The notes below the pieces were generated by a model, which saw nothing but the letters and a program-made list of their open reading frames with translations, ran no database searches and was not told the origin of the DNA. From JAMXLO01 sp964427005 (GTDB taxonomy: Bacteria > Pseudomonadota > Alphaproteobacteria > Acetobacterales > Acetobacteraceae): a stretch of DNA of 25,033 bases. Below, piece by piece: positions 6,859 through 13,804 of this stretch. Position 1 is the first letter of the stretch, and every line of letters begins with the position of its first letter. The position numbers and the translations under genes were made by a program. The stretch lies in assembly GCA_964427005.1 (NCBI GenBank), contig CAYRTL010000081.1:1-25033 (forward strand), in the 5' to 3' direction.

Positions 6859-7662
6859 TCAGGTACCCACCTTCAACGTCGCCACAAGCCCGCGCAGACA
6901 GGCCAGCATGGAGAGTGCAGTGATCCGCCCGGTGCGCGGGTTCTCCTCACTCGGCACGTTCTCGATCGTCATGGTGAGACGCGCGGCTGCAGCTTCCACG
7001 CGTATTGTGTGGATGTTCCGCGTGACAGCGGGATCGGCCCAGATCTCAACGCGCGTCCGGATTGGCCCGATGCCAGCGAGCGCGAGCGCCGCAGCCACAT
7101 TGACATTGGCCGGGAAGCCCGCGGCGGCATCAAATGCATTGCCCTCGAAAACGCGCTGCGCCTTGGTGATGCCGCTTAAGTCGATGCCGTGCTGCACCAG
7201 GTAAGGCGCACCTTCCAGTCCACGCGGCGGCTTGCGACTCTCGATGGTCACGCTTTCAACCGGCCCCTCTGCCGCGGCCCGTACGGCATCCAAGCCGAGC
7301 AGCGCACCAGTTGGCACGATAATGCGGGCACCCGTCTGTTGCGCCCGCTGGACGAGATGCATGCGAGGCAGCAGTGCGCCGACGGACGCCGGCACGAAGA
7401 TCCGGCCCGCGTCGATCGCAGCCGAAGCGATGGTCTCGAATACCGCGGCTGGTGCCGCTTCCACGACGATATCGGCCTGCGCCAAATCGGATAGCGGCAC
7501 GACGCGAGGCGGCGTGCGGAAATCGCGTAGGTTGGCGGCCGCCTTGTCCTGGTCACGGGCAGCCACGGCGACGAGTTGCAGTCCCTCCACGCCGGCATCG
7601 AGCGCTTGGGCCAGCTTCAATCCGATCGCCCCAAGTCCCCCGATAGCAACCGTCTTCGTCAT
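6859..7662 (-). CDS. nadX: NadX-type aspartate dehydrogenase
   Basis: NAD(P)-dependent L-aspartate dehydrogenase family (267 residues from the ATG at 7662), giving iminoaspartate/oxaloacetate and able to replace NadB at the start of NAD synthesis. The N-terminal Rossmann motif is GGLGAIG (8-14). The C-terminal half carries the family's signatures: PTGALLGLDAVRAA, SRKPPRGLEG, FPANVNVAAALALAG, and the NIHTIRVE stretch whose His is the proposed catalytic residue, then ENVPSEENPRTGRITALS. The ATG overlaps the mobA stop as ATGA, and GGAGGGGGAGGG precedes it, fixing the start. No nadA/nadC is in the window, so a catabolic or biosynthetic role in aspartate metabolism remains open. Confidence 0.85.
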   Translation of the reverse strand: MTKTVAIGGLGAIGLKLAQALDAGVEGLQLVAVAARDQDKAAANLRDFRTPPRVVPLSDLAQADIVVEAAPAAVFETIASAAIDAGRIFVPASVGALLPRMHLVQRAQQTGARIIVPTGALLGLDAVRAAAEGPVESVTIESRKPPRGLEGAPYLVQHGIDLSGITKAQRVFEGNAFDAAAGFPANVNVAAALALAGIGPIRTRVEIWADPAVTRNIHTIRVEAAAARLTMTIENVPSEENPRTGRITALSMLACLRGLVATLKVGT

Positions 7663-8240
7663 CCCTCCCCCTCCACGATGGCGCGCGCTGCGGCCAGGTC
7701 CTCCGGCGTATTGACGTTGAAAAATGGGTCCCATTCCGCAGCCGGAAAATCAACCCACCGCATGCCGATCTGGCGGGCGAAGTGCGCCATATCCCGGCGG
7801 CCGGGCTGCGACAGCAAATGGCGCAATGAGCTGCGACAGGAGACCGGCCAAAGCGCGACCAGATGGTGCGGTTGGCCCCTGCTCACCGCGCACGCAGGTG
7901 CCGGGTCCAACGCCTCTGCCAGACCGGAGGGGATGAAGGGCGTATCGCCAGGGACGGTCAGCAACGTGTCCGCCCCCAGACCGGCAGCCCAATCGAGCCC
8001 TGCCAGCACACCGGCGAGTGGCCCCTGCCCGGCAAACTCGTTATCGGAAAGCACCGGCAGATTGAAGGCAGCGAAACGCGCCGGGTCGCCATTGGCGCTG
8101 ATTGCGATGGGGCCCGCACCAAGCCTGCTGATGACGCGCTCGATCATCGGCCGGCGGCCGATTTTTAGCAGTGGCTTGTCGACACCCCCCATGCGCCGAG
8201 CTCCGCCACCTGCCAGTACCAGCGAAGCCGTCCCGCTCAA
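7659..8240 (-). CDS. mobA: molybdenum cofactor guanylyltransferase
   Basis: Transfers GMP from GTP to Mo-molybdopterin to give the MGD cofactor of DMSO-reductase-family enzymes; cytosolic, 193 residues, the usual size. The nucleotide-binding loop LVLAGGGARRMGGVDKPLL occupies about 7-25. GQGPLAGVLAGLDWA and TVPGDTPFIP (Mg-binding Asp) follow. The start is a TTG at 8240: an in-frame stop lies just upstream and no other start precedes the LAGGG motif. The gene begins 16 nt after the 3' end of tRNA-His on the same strand and ends overlapping nadX by 4 bp. No molybdoenzyme is in view. Confidence 0.9.
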   Translation of the reverse strand: MSGTASLVLAGGGARRMGGVDKPLLKIGRRPMIERVISRLGAGPIAISANGDPARFAAFNLPVLSDNEFAGQGPLAGVLAGLDWAAGLGADTLLTVPGDTPFIPSGLAEALDPAPACAVSRGQPHHLVALWPVSCRSSLRHLLSQPGRRDMAHFARQIGMRWVDFPAAEWDPFFNVNTPEDLAAARAIVEGEG

Positions 8241-8256
8241 TGTCTGTCACCAGGAA

Positions 8257-8332
8257 TGGGGCGAGCAACGGGACTCGAACCCGTGACATCCAGGACCACA
8301 ACCTGGCGCTCTACCAACTGAGCTATGCCCGC
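8257..8332 (-). tRNA. tRNA-His (anticodon GTG)
   Basis: The minus strand folds as a full cloverleaf. The acceptor GCGGGCA pairs with TGCTCGC (one G-U). The D arm is GCTC..GAGC, the anticodon arm CCAGG-TTGTGGT-CCTGG has anticodon GTG, and the T arm is ACGGG-TTCGAGT-CCCGT. CCA is encoded (8257-8259). The base before the acceptor (8333) gives the G-1 that pairs with discriminator C73, the identity mark of tRNA-His. It lies 16-17 nt from the genes on either side, all on one strand. Confidence 0.98.
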
Positions 8333-8349
8333 CATCCGGGGCGCCGGCT

Positions 8350-9543
8350 TTAGGCCCTTCCTGTGGCTTGCGTCAACGCACGCGCGCCAAAATGCGCCCT
8401 CAACCGCGCGACAGCCTCATCCAGGACCTCATCGCGCTTGCAGAAGGCGAAGCGCGCGTAGTGGCTGGGCGCGTCGGGCGCATCATAGAACGCTGAGACC
8501 GGGATCGCCGTCACCTTGGCATGCTCGGTGATGTGGCGGCAGAACGCCACGTCGTCGCCGTTGAAGCCGAGAGGACGGAAGTCGGTGGAGATGAAATAGC
8601 TGCCCTTGGTGGGCAACACCGCCAGCCCCAGGCTTGCCAGCCCCGCCGCCAGCCGATCCCGCTTGGCCTGCAAGGAAGACGAGAGCGACGCGAAATAGGC
8701 ATCGTCCTTCGCCAGGCCGACAGCCACGGCCCGCTGCAGGTTGGGCGCCGTGGTGAACGTCAGGTTCTGGTGGGCCTTGGCCACATTGGCCGCGAGCGCG
8801 GCGGAAGCGGTGACGTAACCGACCTTCCAGCCAGTCAGCGAGAACGTCTTGCCAGCGCTGCCGATACGCATGGTTCGCTCGCGCATGCCGGGCAGCGTCA
8901 TGATCGGGATGTGGCGGGCGCCATCGAAGGTCAGGTGCTCATAGACCTCGTCGCAGATCGCGTAGGCGTCGTGACGCAGCACCAACTCGGCGATGAATCC
9001 GAGCTCCTCCTCGGTGAACACCTTGCCGGATGGGTTCATCGGCGAATTCAGCAGGATGGCCTTGGTCGCCGGACCGAACGCATCGGCCAACGCGGCGTGT
9101 GGCAGCGACCAGTCGGGTGGCTCAAGCCGCACGAAGCGCGGCACCGCCCCGAGCAGACGAACGACAGGCGCGTAGGTGTCGTACAGCGGCTCGATCAAGA
9201 CGACCTGGTCGCCTGGGTTGAGCACGGCCATCAGGCAGGCGGTGATCGCCTCTGTGGCCCCGGAAGTGACAACCACCTCGCTCGCCCAGTCCACTTCAAG
9301 CCCGTAGAAGCGGCGGTTGGCGGCGGCCACGGCCTGACGGAGTTCCGGCACGCCCGGCATGGGCGGGTACTGGTTGCGGCCGTCCTTCAGCGCATCAGCG
9401 GCTGCCTGGACCACGTCGGCGGGCCCGTCGGTGTCCGGGAAACCCTGGCCGAGATTGATCGAGTTGTGCTCGACGGCCAGCGCCGACATGACGGTAAAGA
9501 TGGTCGTGCCGATGCCGGAGAGCAGGGTGTTGGCGGGCTTCAC
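8350..9543 (-). CDS. PLP-dependent class I/II aminotransferase
   Basis: Fold-type I aminotransferase, 397 residues from a GTG start at 9543 (V-K-P-A-N-T). GAGGAGGAG lies about 10 nt upstream of that codon, and family members begin here. An alternative upstream ATG at 9594 would add 17 unrelated residues. Recognisable segments: NLGQGFPDTDGP, NQYPPMPGVPELR, TSGATEAI, LNSPMNPSGKV, the CDEVYEHL segment, and the PLP-lysine motif SAGKTFSLTGWKVGY. It resembles the group containing methionine/kynurenine aminotransferases and DapC-like N-succinyldiaminopimelate aminotransferases. The substrate is not certain. It is divergent from glnB and sits 17 nt upstream of tRNA-His. Confidence 0.9.
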   Translation of the reverse strand: MKPANTLLSGIGTTIFTVMSALAVEHNSINLGQGFPDTDGPADVVQAAADALKDGRNQYPPMPGVPELRQAVAAANRRFYGLEVDWASEVVVTSGATEAITACLMAVLNPGDQVVLIEPLYDTYAPVVRLLGAVPRFVRLEPPDWSLPHAALADAFGPATKAILLNSPMNPSGKVFTEEELGFIAELVLRHDAYAICDEVYEHLTFDGARHIPIMTLPGMRERTMRIGSAGKTFSLTGWKVGYVTASAALAANVAKAHQNLTFTTAPNLQRAVAVGLAKDDAYFASLSSSLQAKRDRLAAGLASLGLAVLPTKGSYFISTDFRPLGFNGDDVAFCRHITEHAKVTAIPVSAFYDAPDAPSHYARFAFCKRDEVLDEAVARLRAHFGARALTQATGRA

Positions 9544-9575
9544 GGGAAAGCGGCTCCTCCTCGTCGATGCGACAG

Positions 9576-9594
9576 TTGCCCAAATTCCGGGCAA
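9576..9594. promoter_or_regulatory. inverted repeat upstream of glnB, possible enhancer site
   Basis: TTGCCC (9576-9581) and GGGCAA (9589-9594) form a perfect 6-bp dyad with a 7-bp spacer, centred about 130 bp upstream of the predicted glnB transcription start. The distance suits an enhancer-binding protein such as NtrC, but the sequence does not match the NtrC consensus (TGCACC..GGTGCA), so the identity of any binding protein is unknown. Confidence 0.25.
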
Positions 9595-9690
9595 AGGCCG
9601 GCGTGGTTATAAGCATGGGAAGAGGAAGGTTCCACACGGAGAAACGGAGGAAGGCGGAGGCCCACGGGGAAGAAGGGGGTTTGTTGCCGC

Positions 9691-9707
9691 TTGGCACGCC
9701 GCGTGCA
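9691..9707 (+). promoter_or_regulatory. sigma-54 promoter of glnBA
   Basis: TTGGCACGCCGCGTGCA matches the -24/-12 consensus (TTGGCACG-N4-TTGCA) at all but one fixed position, with GG (9693-9694) and GC (9705-9706) separated by exactly 10 nt. The predicted start is near 9718, giving a leader of about 72 nt before glnB. This agrees with the known nitrogen-regulated, RpoN-dependent expression of glnBA in Alphaproteobacteria. The leader also holds a CCCGG-CGAG-CCGGG hairpin (9764-9777) next to the ribosome site. Confidence 0.75.
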
Positions 9708-9789
9708 AACCTGGGCCGCTGCCGTATCGTCCACCGGCGACCTGGGCAGCCAGTAACTGGGAGCCCGGCGAGCCGGGGATTGAACGCGC

Positions 9790-10128
9790 ATGAAAAAGAT
9801 CGAGGCCGTTATCAAGCCGTTCAAACTGGATGAGGTGAAGGAAGCGCTGCACGAAGTCGGCTTGCAAGGCATTACGGTGGTGGAGGCGAAGGGATTTGGC
9901 CGGCAGAAGGGCCACACCGAGCTCTACCGCGGGGCCGAGTATGTGGTCGACTTCCTCCCGAAGGTGAAGATCGAAGTCGTCTGTGACGACGCGGTGCTGG
10001 AGCGCGCAGTGGAGGCGATTATCAACGCCGCGCGCACCGGCCGCATCGGTGATGGCAAGATCTTTGTGTCTCCGGTGGAGGATGTGATCCGCATCCGCAC
10101 CGGCGAACGCGGCGAGGATGCGATTTAG
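9790..10128 (+). CDS. glnB: PII nitrogen regulatory protein GlnB
   Basis: Trimeric cytosolic signal protein of 112 residues, the canonical PII length. It binds ATP/ADP and 2-oxoglutarate and controls NtrB, GlnE/GlnD targets and others. Visible: N-terminal MKKIEAVIKPFKLDEVKEAL; the T-loop GFGRQKGHTELYRGAEY with the uridylylated Tyr51 in YRGAEY; the B-loop TGRIGDGKIFV; and the C-terminal RIRTGE. It is next to glnA, as is usual for GlnB in Alphaproteobacteria, downstream of a sigma-54-type promoter. The 132-nt gap to glnA has no strong terminator. Confidence 0.97.
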   Translation: MKKIEAVIKPFKLDEVKEALHEVGLQGITVVEAKGFGRQKGHTELYRGAEYVVDFLPKVKIEVVCDDAVLERAVEAIINAARTGRIGDGKIFVSPVEDVIRIRTGERGEDAI

Positions 10129-10206
10129 CGCAGAACAGGAAAGAACCAGACCCAAAGCCGCTTCCGGCCCGCAGCGGAAACGAGTAGACGGGCCGCTTCG
10201 CGACGA

Positions 10207-10223
10207 GACCGCATGGTGCGGTC
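10207..10223 (+). other. hairpin in the glnB-glnA intercistronic region
   Basis: GACCGCA (10207-10213), loop TGG, TGCGGTC (10217-10223): a perfect 7-bp stem, 37 nt before glnA. There is no T-run after it, so it is not an intrinsic terminator. It may mark an RNA processing or stability site that adjusts glnA relative to glnB; this is inference. Confidence 0.35.
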
Positions 10224-10260
10224 CGCGCGCCAATCGAGACCAAGAACACGGGGACTATAC

Positions 10261-11697
10261 ATGGCGAGAAGGCCTGCAGGCGGCGGTGCTACCGGCGCAG
10301 CGAACGTTTTGGAAATGCTGAATGAGCACTCCGTGGAATATGTGGACCTGCGGTTCACTGATCCACGCGGCAAGTGGCAGCACACTGCGCAACACGTCTC
10401 CACCTTCGAGGAGGAGACGTTCCGCGACGGCATTATGTTCGATGGCTCCTCGATCGCTGGGTGGAAGGCGATCAATGAGTCAGACATGATCCTGATGCCG
10501 GATGCCGAAACGGCGGTCATGGACCCGTTCTCGGCGAAGCCAAGCCTGATCCTGTTCTGCGACATCATCGAGCCCTCCACCGGCCAGCCATACAACCGCG
10601 ATCCGCGCTCCACCGCGAAAAAGGCCGAGGCGTATCTGAAGTCATCGGGCGTGGGTGACACGGCGTTCTTTGGCCCAGAGGCAGAGTTCTTCGTGTTCGA
10701 CAGCGTGCGGTTCGGCACCGGCGGCAACTACGGCATCTATCAGCTCGACAGCCAGGAAGGCCCGCAGGCCGGCCTCAAGGAATACCCGGAAGGCAACATG
10801 GGCCATCGGCCGGCGGTGAAGGGCGGCTACTTCCCCGTCCCGCCGGTGGACAGCGAAAGCGATCTGCGCGCCGAGATGCTGTCCACGATGGGCGAAATGG
10901 GCGTGGTAATCGAGAAGCACCACCACGAGGTCGGTCAGAGCCAGCACGAACTCGGCGTGAAGTTCGGGCCGCTGGTGAAGATGGCCGACAATATGCAGAT
11001 CTACAAATACTGCATCCACAACGTGGCCCACAGCTACGGTAAGACGGCGACGTTCATGCCGAAGCCGATATACGGCGACAACGGCTCGGGCATGCACGTG
11101 CACCAGTCGATCTGGAAAGCGGGCAAGCCGCTGTTCGCCGGCAACGGCTATGCCGACCTGTCGGAGACGGCGCTGTATTACATCGGCGGGATCATCAAGC
11201 ACGCCAAGGCGCTGAATGCGATCACCAACCCGCTGACCAACAGCTACAAGCGGCTGATCCCCGGCTTCGAGGCCCCGGTGCTGCTCGCCTATTCGGCGCG
11301 CAATCGTTCGGCTTCGTGCCGCATCCCGTATGCGACTAGCCCGAAAGCGAAGCGTGTCGAAGTGCGCTTCCCTGATCCGGGGGCGAATCCGTACCTGGCA
11401 TTCGCGGCGATGCTGATGGCTGGTCTGGACGGCATCCGGAACAAGATCCATCCAGGCGATCCGATGGACAAGGATCTGTACGATCTGCCGCCAGAGGAGC
11501 TGAAGGGCATTCCGACGGTGTGCGGCAGCCTGCGCGAGGCCATTGGCGCGCTGGAAGCCGACCACGAGTTCCTGCTGGCCGGCGACGTGTTCAGCACCGA
11601 TCAGATCGAGAGCTACATCGAACTGAGGTGGAGCGAGGTGTATCGTTTCGAACACACGCCGCATCCGGTTGAGTTTGAGATGTACTACTCGGTCTGA
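10261..11697 (+). CDS. glnA: type I glutamine synthetase
   Basis: Dodecameric cytosolic enzyme that makes glutamine from glutamate, ammonium and ATP. With the ATG at 10261 it has 478 residues, close to the typical 470. Motifs: DGSSIAGW (61-68), the FGPEAEFFVFD catalytic segment, HHHEVGQSQHELG, GDNGSGMHVHQS, NPLTNSYKRLIPGFEAP, and NRSASCRIP. Tyr407 in DLYDLPPEE corresponds to the adenylylation site of GlnE-controlled enzymes. An in-frame GTG/ATG upstream (10213) would add 16 basic residues not seen in the family. It follows glnB and is closed by a strong terminator at 11712. Confidence 0.97.
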   Translation: MARRPAGGGATGAANVLEMLNEHSVEYVDLRFTDPRGKWQHTAQHVSTFEEETFRDGIMFDGSSIAGWKAINESDMILMPDAETAVMDPFSAKPSLILFCDIIEPSTGQPYNRDPRSTAKKAEAYLKSSGVGDTAFFGPEAEFFVFDSVRFGTGGNYGIYQLDSQEGPQAGLKEYPEGNMGHRPAVKGGYFPVPPVDSESDLRAEMLSTMGEMGVVIEKHHHEVGQSQHELGVKFGPLVKMADNMQIYKYCIHNVAHSYGKTATFMPKPIYGDNGSGMHVHQSIWKAGKPLFAGNGYADLSETALYYIGGIIKHAKALNAITNPLTNSYKRLIPGFEAPVLLAYSARNRSASCRIPYATSPKAKRVEVRFPDPGANPYLAFAAMLMAGLDGIRNKIHPGDPMDKDLYDLPPEELKGIPTVCGSLREAIGALEADHEFLLAGDVFSTDQIESYIELRWSEVYRFEHTPHPVEFEMYYSV

Positions 11698-11711
11698 CCG
11701 CAACGCTTTGC

Positions 11712-11752
11712 AGCGCCCCGCCATTCTCACGAGTGGCGGGGCGCTTTCTTTT
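11712..11752 (+). terminator. strong intrinsic terminator of glnA
   Basis: AGCGCCCCGCCA (11712-11723) pairs perfectly with TGGCGGGGCGCT (11734-11745): a 12-bp GC-rich stem with a 10-nt loop, followed by TTCTTTT (11746-11752). It lies 14 nt after the glnA stop and separates glnBA from glnK-amtB. Confidence 0.92.
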
Positions 11753-11820
11753 GTACGCCTGCTGCTCGTTTCTTGGGCAACTATTCGGTTTATCGCGGTA
11801 GTAATTTCTCATGGCGGGGC

Positions 11821-11920
11821 NNNNNNNNNNNNNNNNNNNNNNNNNNNNNNNNNNNNNNNNNNNNNNNNNNNNNNNNNNNNNNNNNNNNNNNNNNNNNNNN
11901 NNNNNNNNNNNNNNNNNNNN
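11821..11920. other. assembly gap of 100 N
   Basis: Exactly 100 undetermined bases between glnA and glnK, a size often used as a placeholder, so true length is unknown. The left edge ends in TGGCGGGGC, identical to the first nine bases of the glnA terminator's 3' arm (11734-11742), and the right edge starts GCCCC, suggesting a GC-rich hairpin or repeat stopped the assembly. The glnK promoter probably lies here; the flanks (11753-11820, 11921-11983) show no convincing promoter. Confidence 0.95.
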
Positions 11921-11983
11921 GCCCCTTACGACCGTCCCGCCGCGAGGGTGGCGGCGGCGTGGAAGCAACCTAGGGGCAGCGAC

Positions 11984-12322
11984 ATGAAGCTGATCATGGC
12001 CATCATCAAGCCCTTCAAGCTCGACGACGTGCGCGAGGCACTGACGCCACTCGGCGTGCAAGGCCTCACCGTCTCTGAAGTGAAGGGATTCGGCCGGCAG
12101 AAGGGCCAGACCGAAATCTATCGTGGTGCCGAATACCACGTGAACTTCCTGCCAAAGGTGAAGATCGAAGTCGTCGTACCAGGCGATCTCACCGACCAGG
12201 TGATCGAGGCGATCACCAAGTCCGCCCATACCGGCAAGATTGGCGACGGCAAAATCTTCGTCATCGACATTGAACGCGCCGTGCGTATCCGCACCGGCGA
12301 GGTCGATGCCGCGGCACTCTGA
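11984..12322 (+). CDS. glnK: PII nitrogen regulatory protein GlnK
   Basis: Second PII paralogue, 112 residues. The start MKLIMAIIKPFKLDDVREAL is preceded by AGGGG. It has the T-loop GFGRQKGQTEIYRGAEY with Tyr51, the B-loop TGKIGDGKIFV, and the C-terminus RIRTGE. It sits 24 nt upstream of amtB, the hallmark of GlnK, whose T-loop plugs AmtB when ammonium rises. It differs from the GlnB at 9790 at many positions outside the T-loop. An apparent reading frame continuing upstream runs through the N gap and is not evidence for a longer protein. Confidence 0.95.
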   Translation: MKLIMAIIKPFKLDDVREALTPLGVQGLTVSEVKGFGRQKGQTEIYRGAEYHVNFLPKVKIEVVVPGDLTDQVIEAITKSAHTGKIGDGKIFVIDIERAVRIRTGEVDAAAL

Positions 12323-12346
12323 ACGACAAACCAACAAGGAAACAGG

Positions 12347-13717
12347 ATGATGATTCGACCCCGCGTGACCTGGGGATTGGGCGCGATGCTGCCATTCATG
12401 CTGGTCGCCATGCCAGCACTGGCGGAAGACGCAGGCCCGCCCAAGATCGACTCCGGCGATACCGCCTGGATGCTCGCCAGCACCGCGCTCGTGCTGCTGA
12501 TGACCGTCCCGGGTCTGGCGCTGTTCTATGGCGGCATGGTCCGCAAGAAGAACATCCTTGCCACATTGATGCAGTGCTTCGTCATCACCTGCATCGTAAC
12601 GATCGTTTGGACAGTTGCTGGCTACAGCCTCGCCTTCACGCCAGGAAACACCTATGTCGGCGACCTGTCCCGCTTCATGCTGCATGGGATCGCCGACCAC
12701 ATCAGCAAGGGGAACGACACCCAGGCGTTCGTTCTGGCTTCCGGCATCAAGGACGTCGCGGACATGACCACGACAATCCCTGAGACGGTCTACATGATGT
12801 TTCAGATGACGTTTGCGATCATCACGCCGGCGCTGATCGTGGGTGCCTTCGCCGACAGGATGAAGTTCTCGGCCCTGTGCATCTTCATGACGCTGTGGTC
12901 GCTGCTCATCTACTCACCGATCGCACACTGGGTCTGGGCCCCCTCTGGCTGGGCTGCACAGAACGGTCAGCTCGACTTCGCAGGCGGCACCGTCGTGCAC
13001 ATCAACGCCGGCATCGCCGGTCTGATGTGCGCACTGGTCCTTGGCAAGCGCGTTGGCTACGGCACCGAGAACATGGCGCCCTACAACCTCGCTTATTCAG
13101 TCATAGGCGCGTCTCTGCTGTGGGTCGGCTGGTTCGGATTCAATGCGGGTTCCGCTGTGGCGTCGAACGGTCGCGCTGGTATGGCGATGGCAGTCACCCA
13201 GATCGCGACCGCTGCCGCCGCACTCGCATGGATGTTCGCCGAGTGGGTCGCCAAGGGCAAACCTTCCGTCCTTGGCGCGATTTCCGGCGCAGTCGCGGGG
13301 CTGGTCGCCATTACTCCAGCATCGGGCTTCGTGCTGCCGGGCGCCTCGATCATCATCGGCGTCGCAGCCGGAGTGATCTGCTTCTGGTGTGCGACCAGCC
13401 TGAAGCACATGCTGCGCTATGACGACAGTCTTGACGTGTTCGGGGTCCACTGCATTGGCGGCATTGTCGGCGCATTGCTGACTGGCGTGTTTTCCTTCGG
13501 ACCTCTGTCGGCGACAGACGCGTCGCCTGATGGCAGCCCTGGCGGCTTGGCGCAGCTTTGGATCCAGTGTCAGGGCGTCGCCGCCACGCTGGTCTATAGC
13601 GGCGTCGGGACGCTGATCCTGCTCATGGTCACCAAGGCACTCGTCGGGCTGCGTGTGGGCGAGGAAGAGGAACGCGAAGGCCTCGACCTGGTCCTGCACG
13701 GAGAGCAGATCTTCTGA
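12347..13717 (+). CDS. amtB: AmtB ammonium transporter
   Basis: Trimeric inner-membrane ammonium channel, 456 residues. A cleavable signal peptide ending MPALA (about 1-26) is followed by about 11 membrane segments. The twin pore histidines are His218 (TVVHINAGIAGL) and His368 (DVFGVHCIGG). Other signatures are PGLALFYGGMVRKKN near 55-69 and the C-terminal tail LRVGEEEEREGLDLVLHGE, the conserved GlnK-docking tail. AAGGA lies 8-12 nt upstream of the ATG. The gene follows glnK at 24 nt, so both are one operon. A terminator-like hairpin follows. Confidence 0.97.
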   Translation: MMIRPRVTWGLGAMLPFMLVAMPALAEDAGPPKIDSGDTAWMLASTALVLLMTVPGLALFYGGMVRKKNILATLMQCFVITCIVTIVWTVAGYSLAFTPGNTYVGDLSRFMLHGIADHISKGNDTQAFVLASGIKDVADMTTTIPETVYMMFQMTFAIITPALIVGAFADRMKFSALCIFMTLWSLLIYSPIAHWVWAPSGWAAQNGQLDFAGGTVVHINAGIAGLMCALVLGKRVGYGTENMAPYNLAYSVIGASLLWVGWFGFNAGSAVASNGRAGMAMAVTQIATAAAALAWMFAEWVAKGKPSVLGAISGAVAGLVAITPASGFVLPGASIIIGVAAGVICFWCATSLKHMLRYDDSLDVFGVHCIGGIVGALLTGVFSFGPLSATDASPDGSPGGLAQLWIQCQGVAATLVYSGVGTLILLMVTKALVGLRVGEEEEREGLDLVLHGEQIF

Positions 13718-13732
13718 CAGTCAGACCGCACT

Positions 13733-13766
13733 GATGGGGCGCCGGCGAACCGGCGTCCCATCTCTT
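13733..13766 (+). terminator. hairpin terminator after amtB
   Basis: GATGGGGCGCCGG (13733-13745), loop CGAA, CCGGCGTCCCATC (13750-13762): a 13-bp stem with one G-U pair, then a short T-poor tail (TCTCTT). It could end most glnK-amtB transcripts or attenuate read-through into the porin gene 39 nt downstream. Confidence 0.7.
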
Positions 13767-13804
13767 GCGCCCGCGGTCGAAACGAAAAGGCAATAAAGAT
13801 AACC

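Noticed and set aside
9576..9594. NtrC-binding site upstream of glnB
   Set aside because: The arms TTGCCC/GGGCAA and 7-bp spacer do not fit the NtrC consensus; retained only as an unidentified inverted repeat.
8521..9612. Plus-strand 363-codon frame opposite the aminotransferase
   Set aside because: It is antisense to a gene with full family motifs and its translation shows no domain; it is a typical GC-rich shadow frame.
10642..11730. Minus-strand 362-codon frame opposite glnA
   Set aside because: Composition is His/Arg-rich and no motif is present; glnA is certain on the other strand.
11591..12700. Minus-strand and plus-strand frames that run through the N block
   Set aside because: Openness across undetermined bases is meaningless; glnK begins at 11984 with its own ribosome site.
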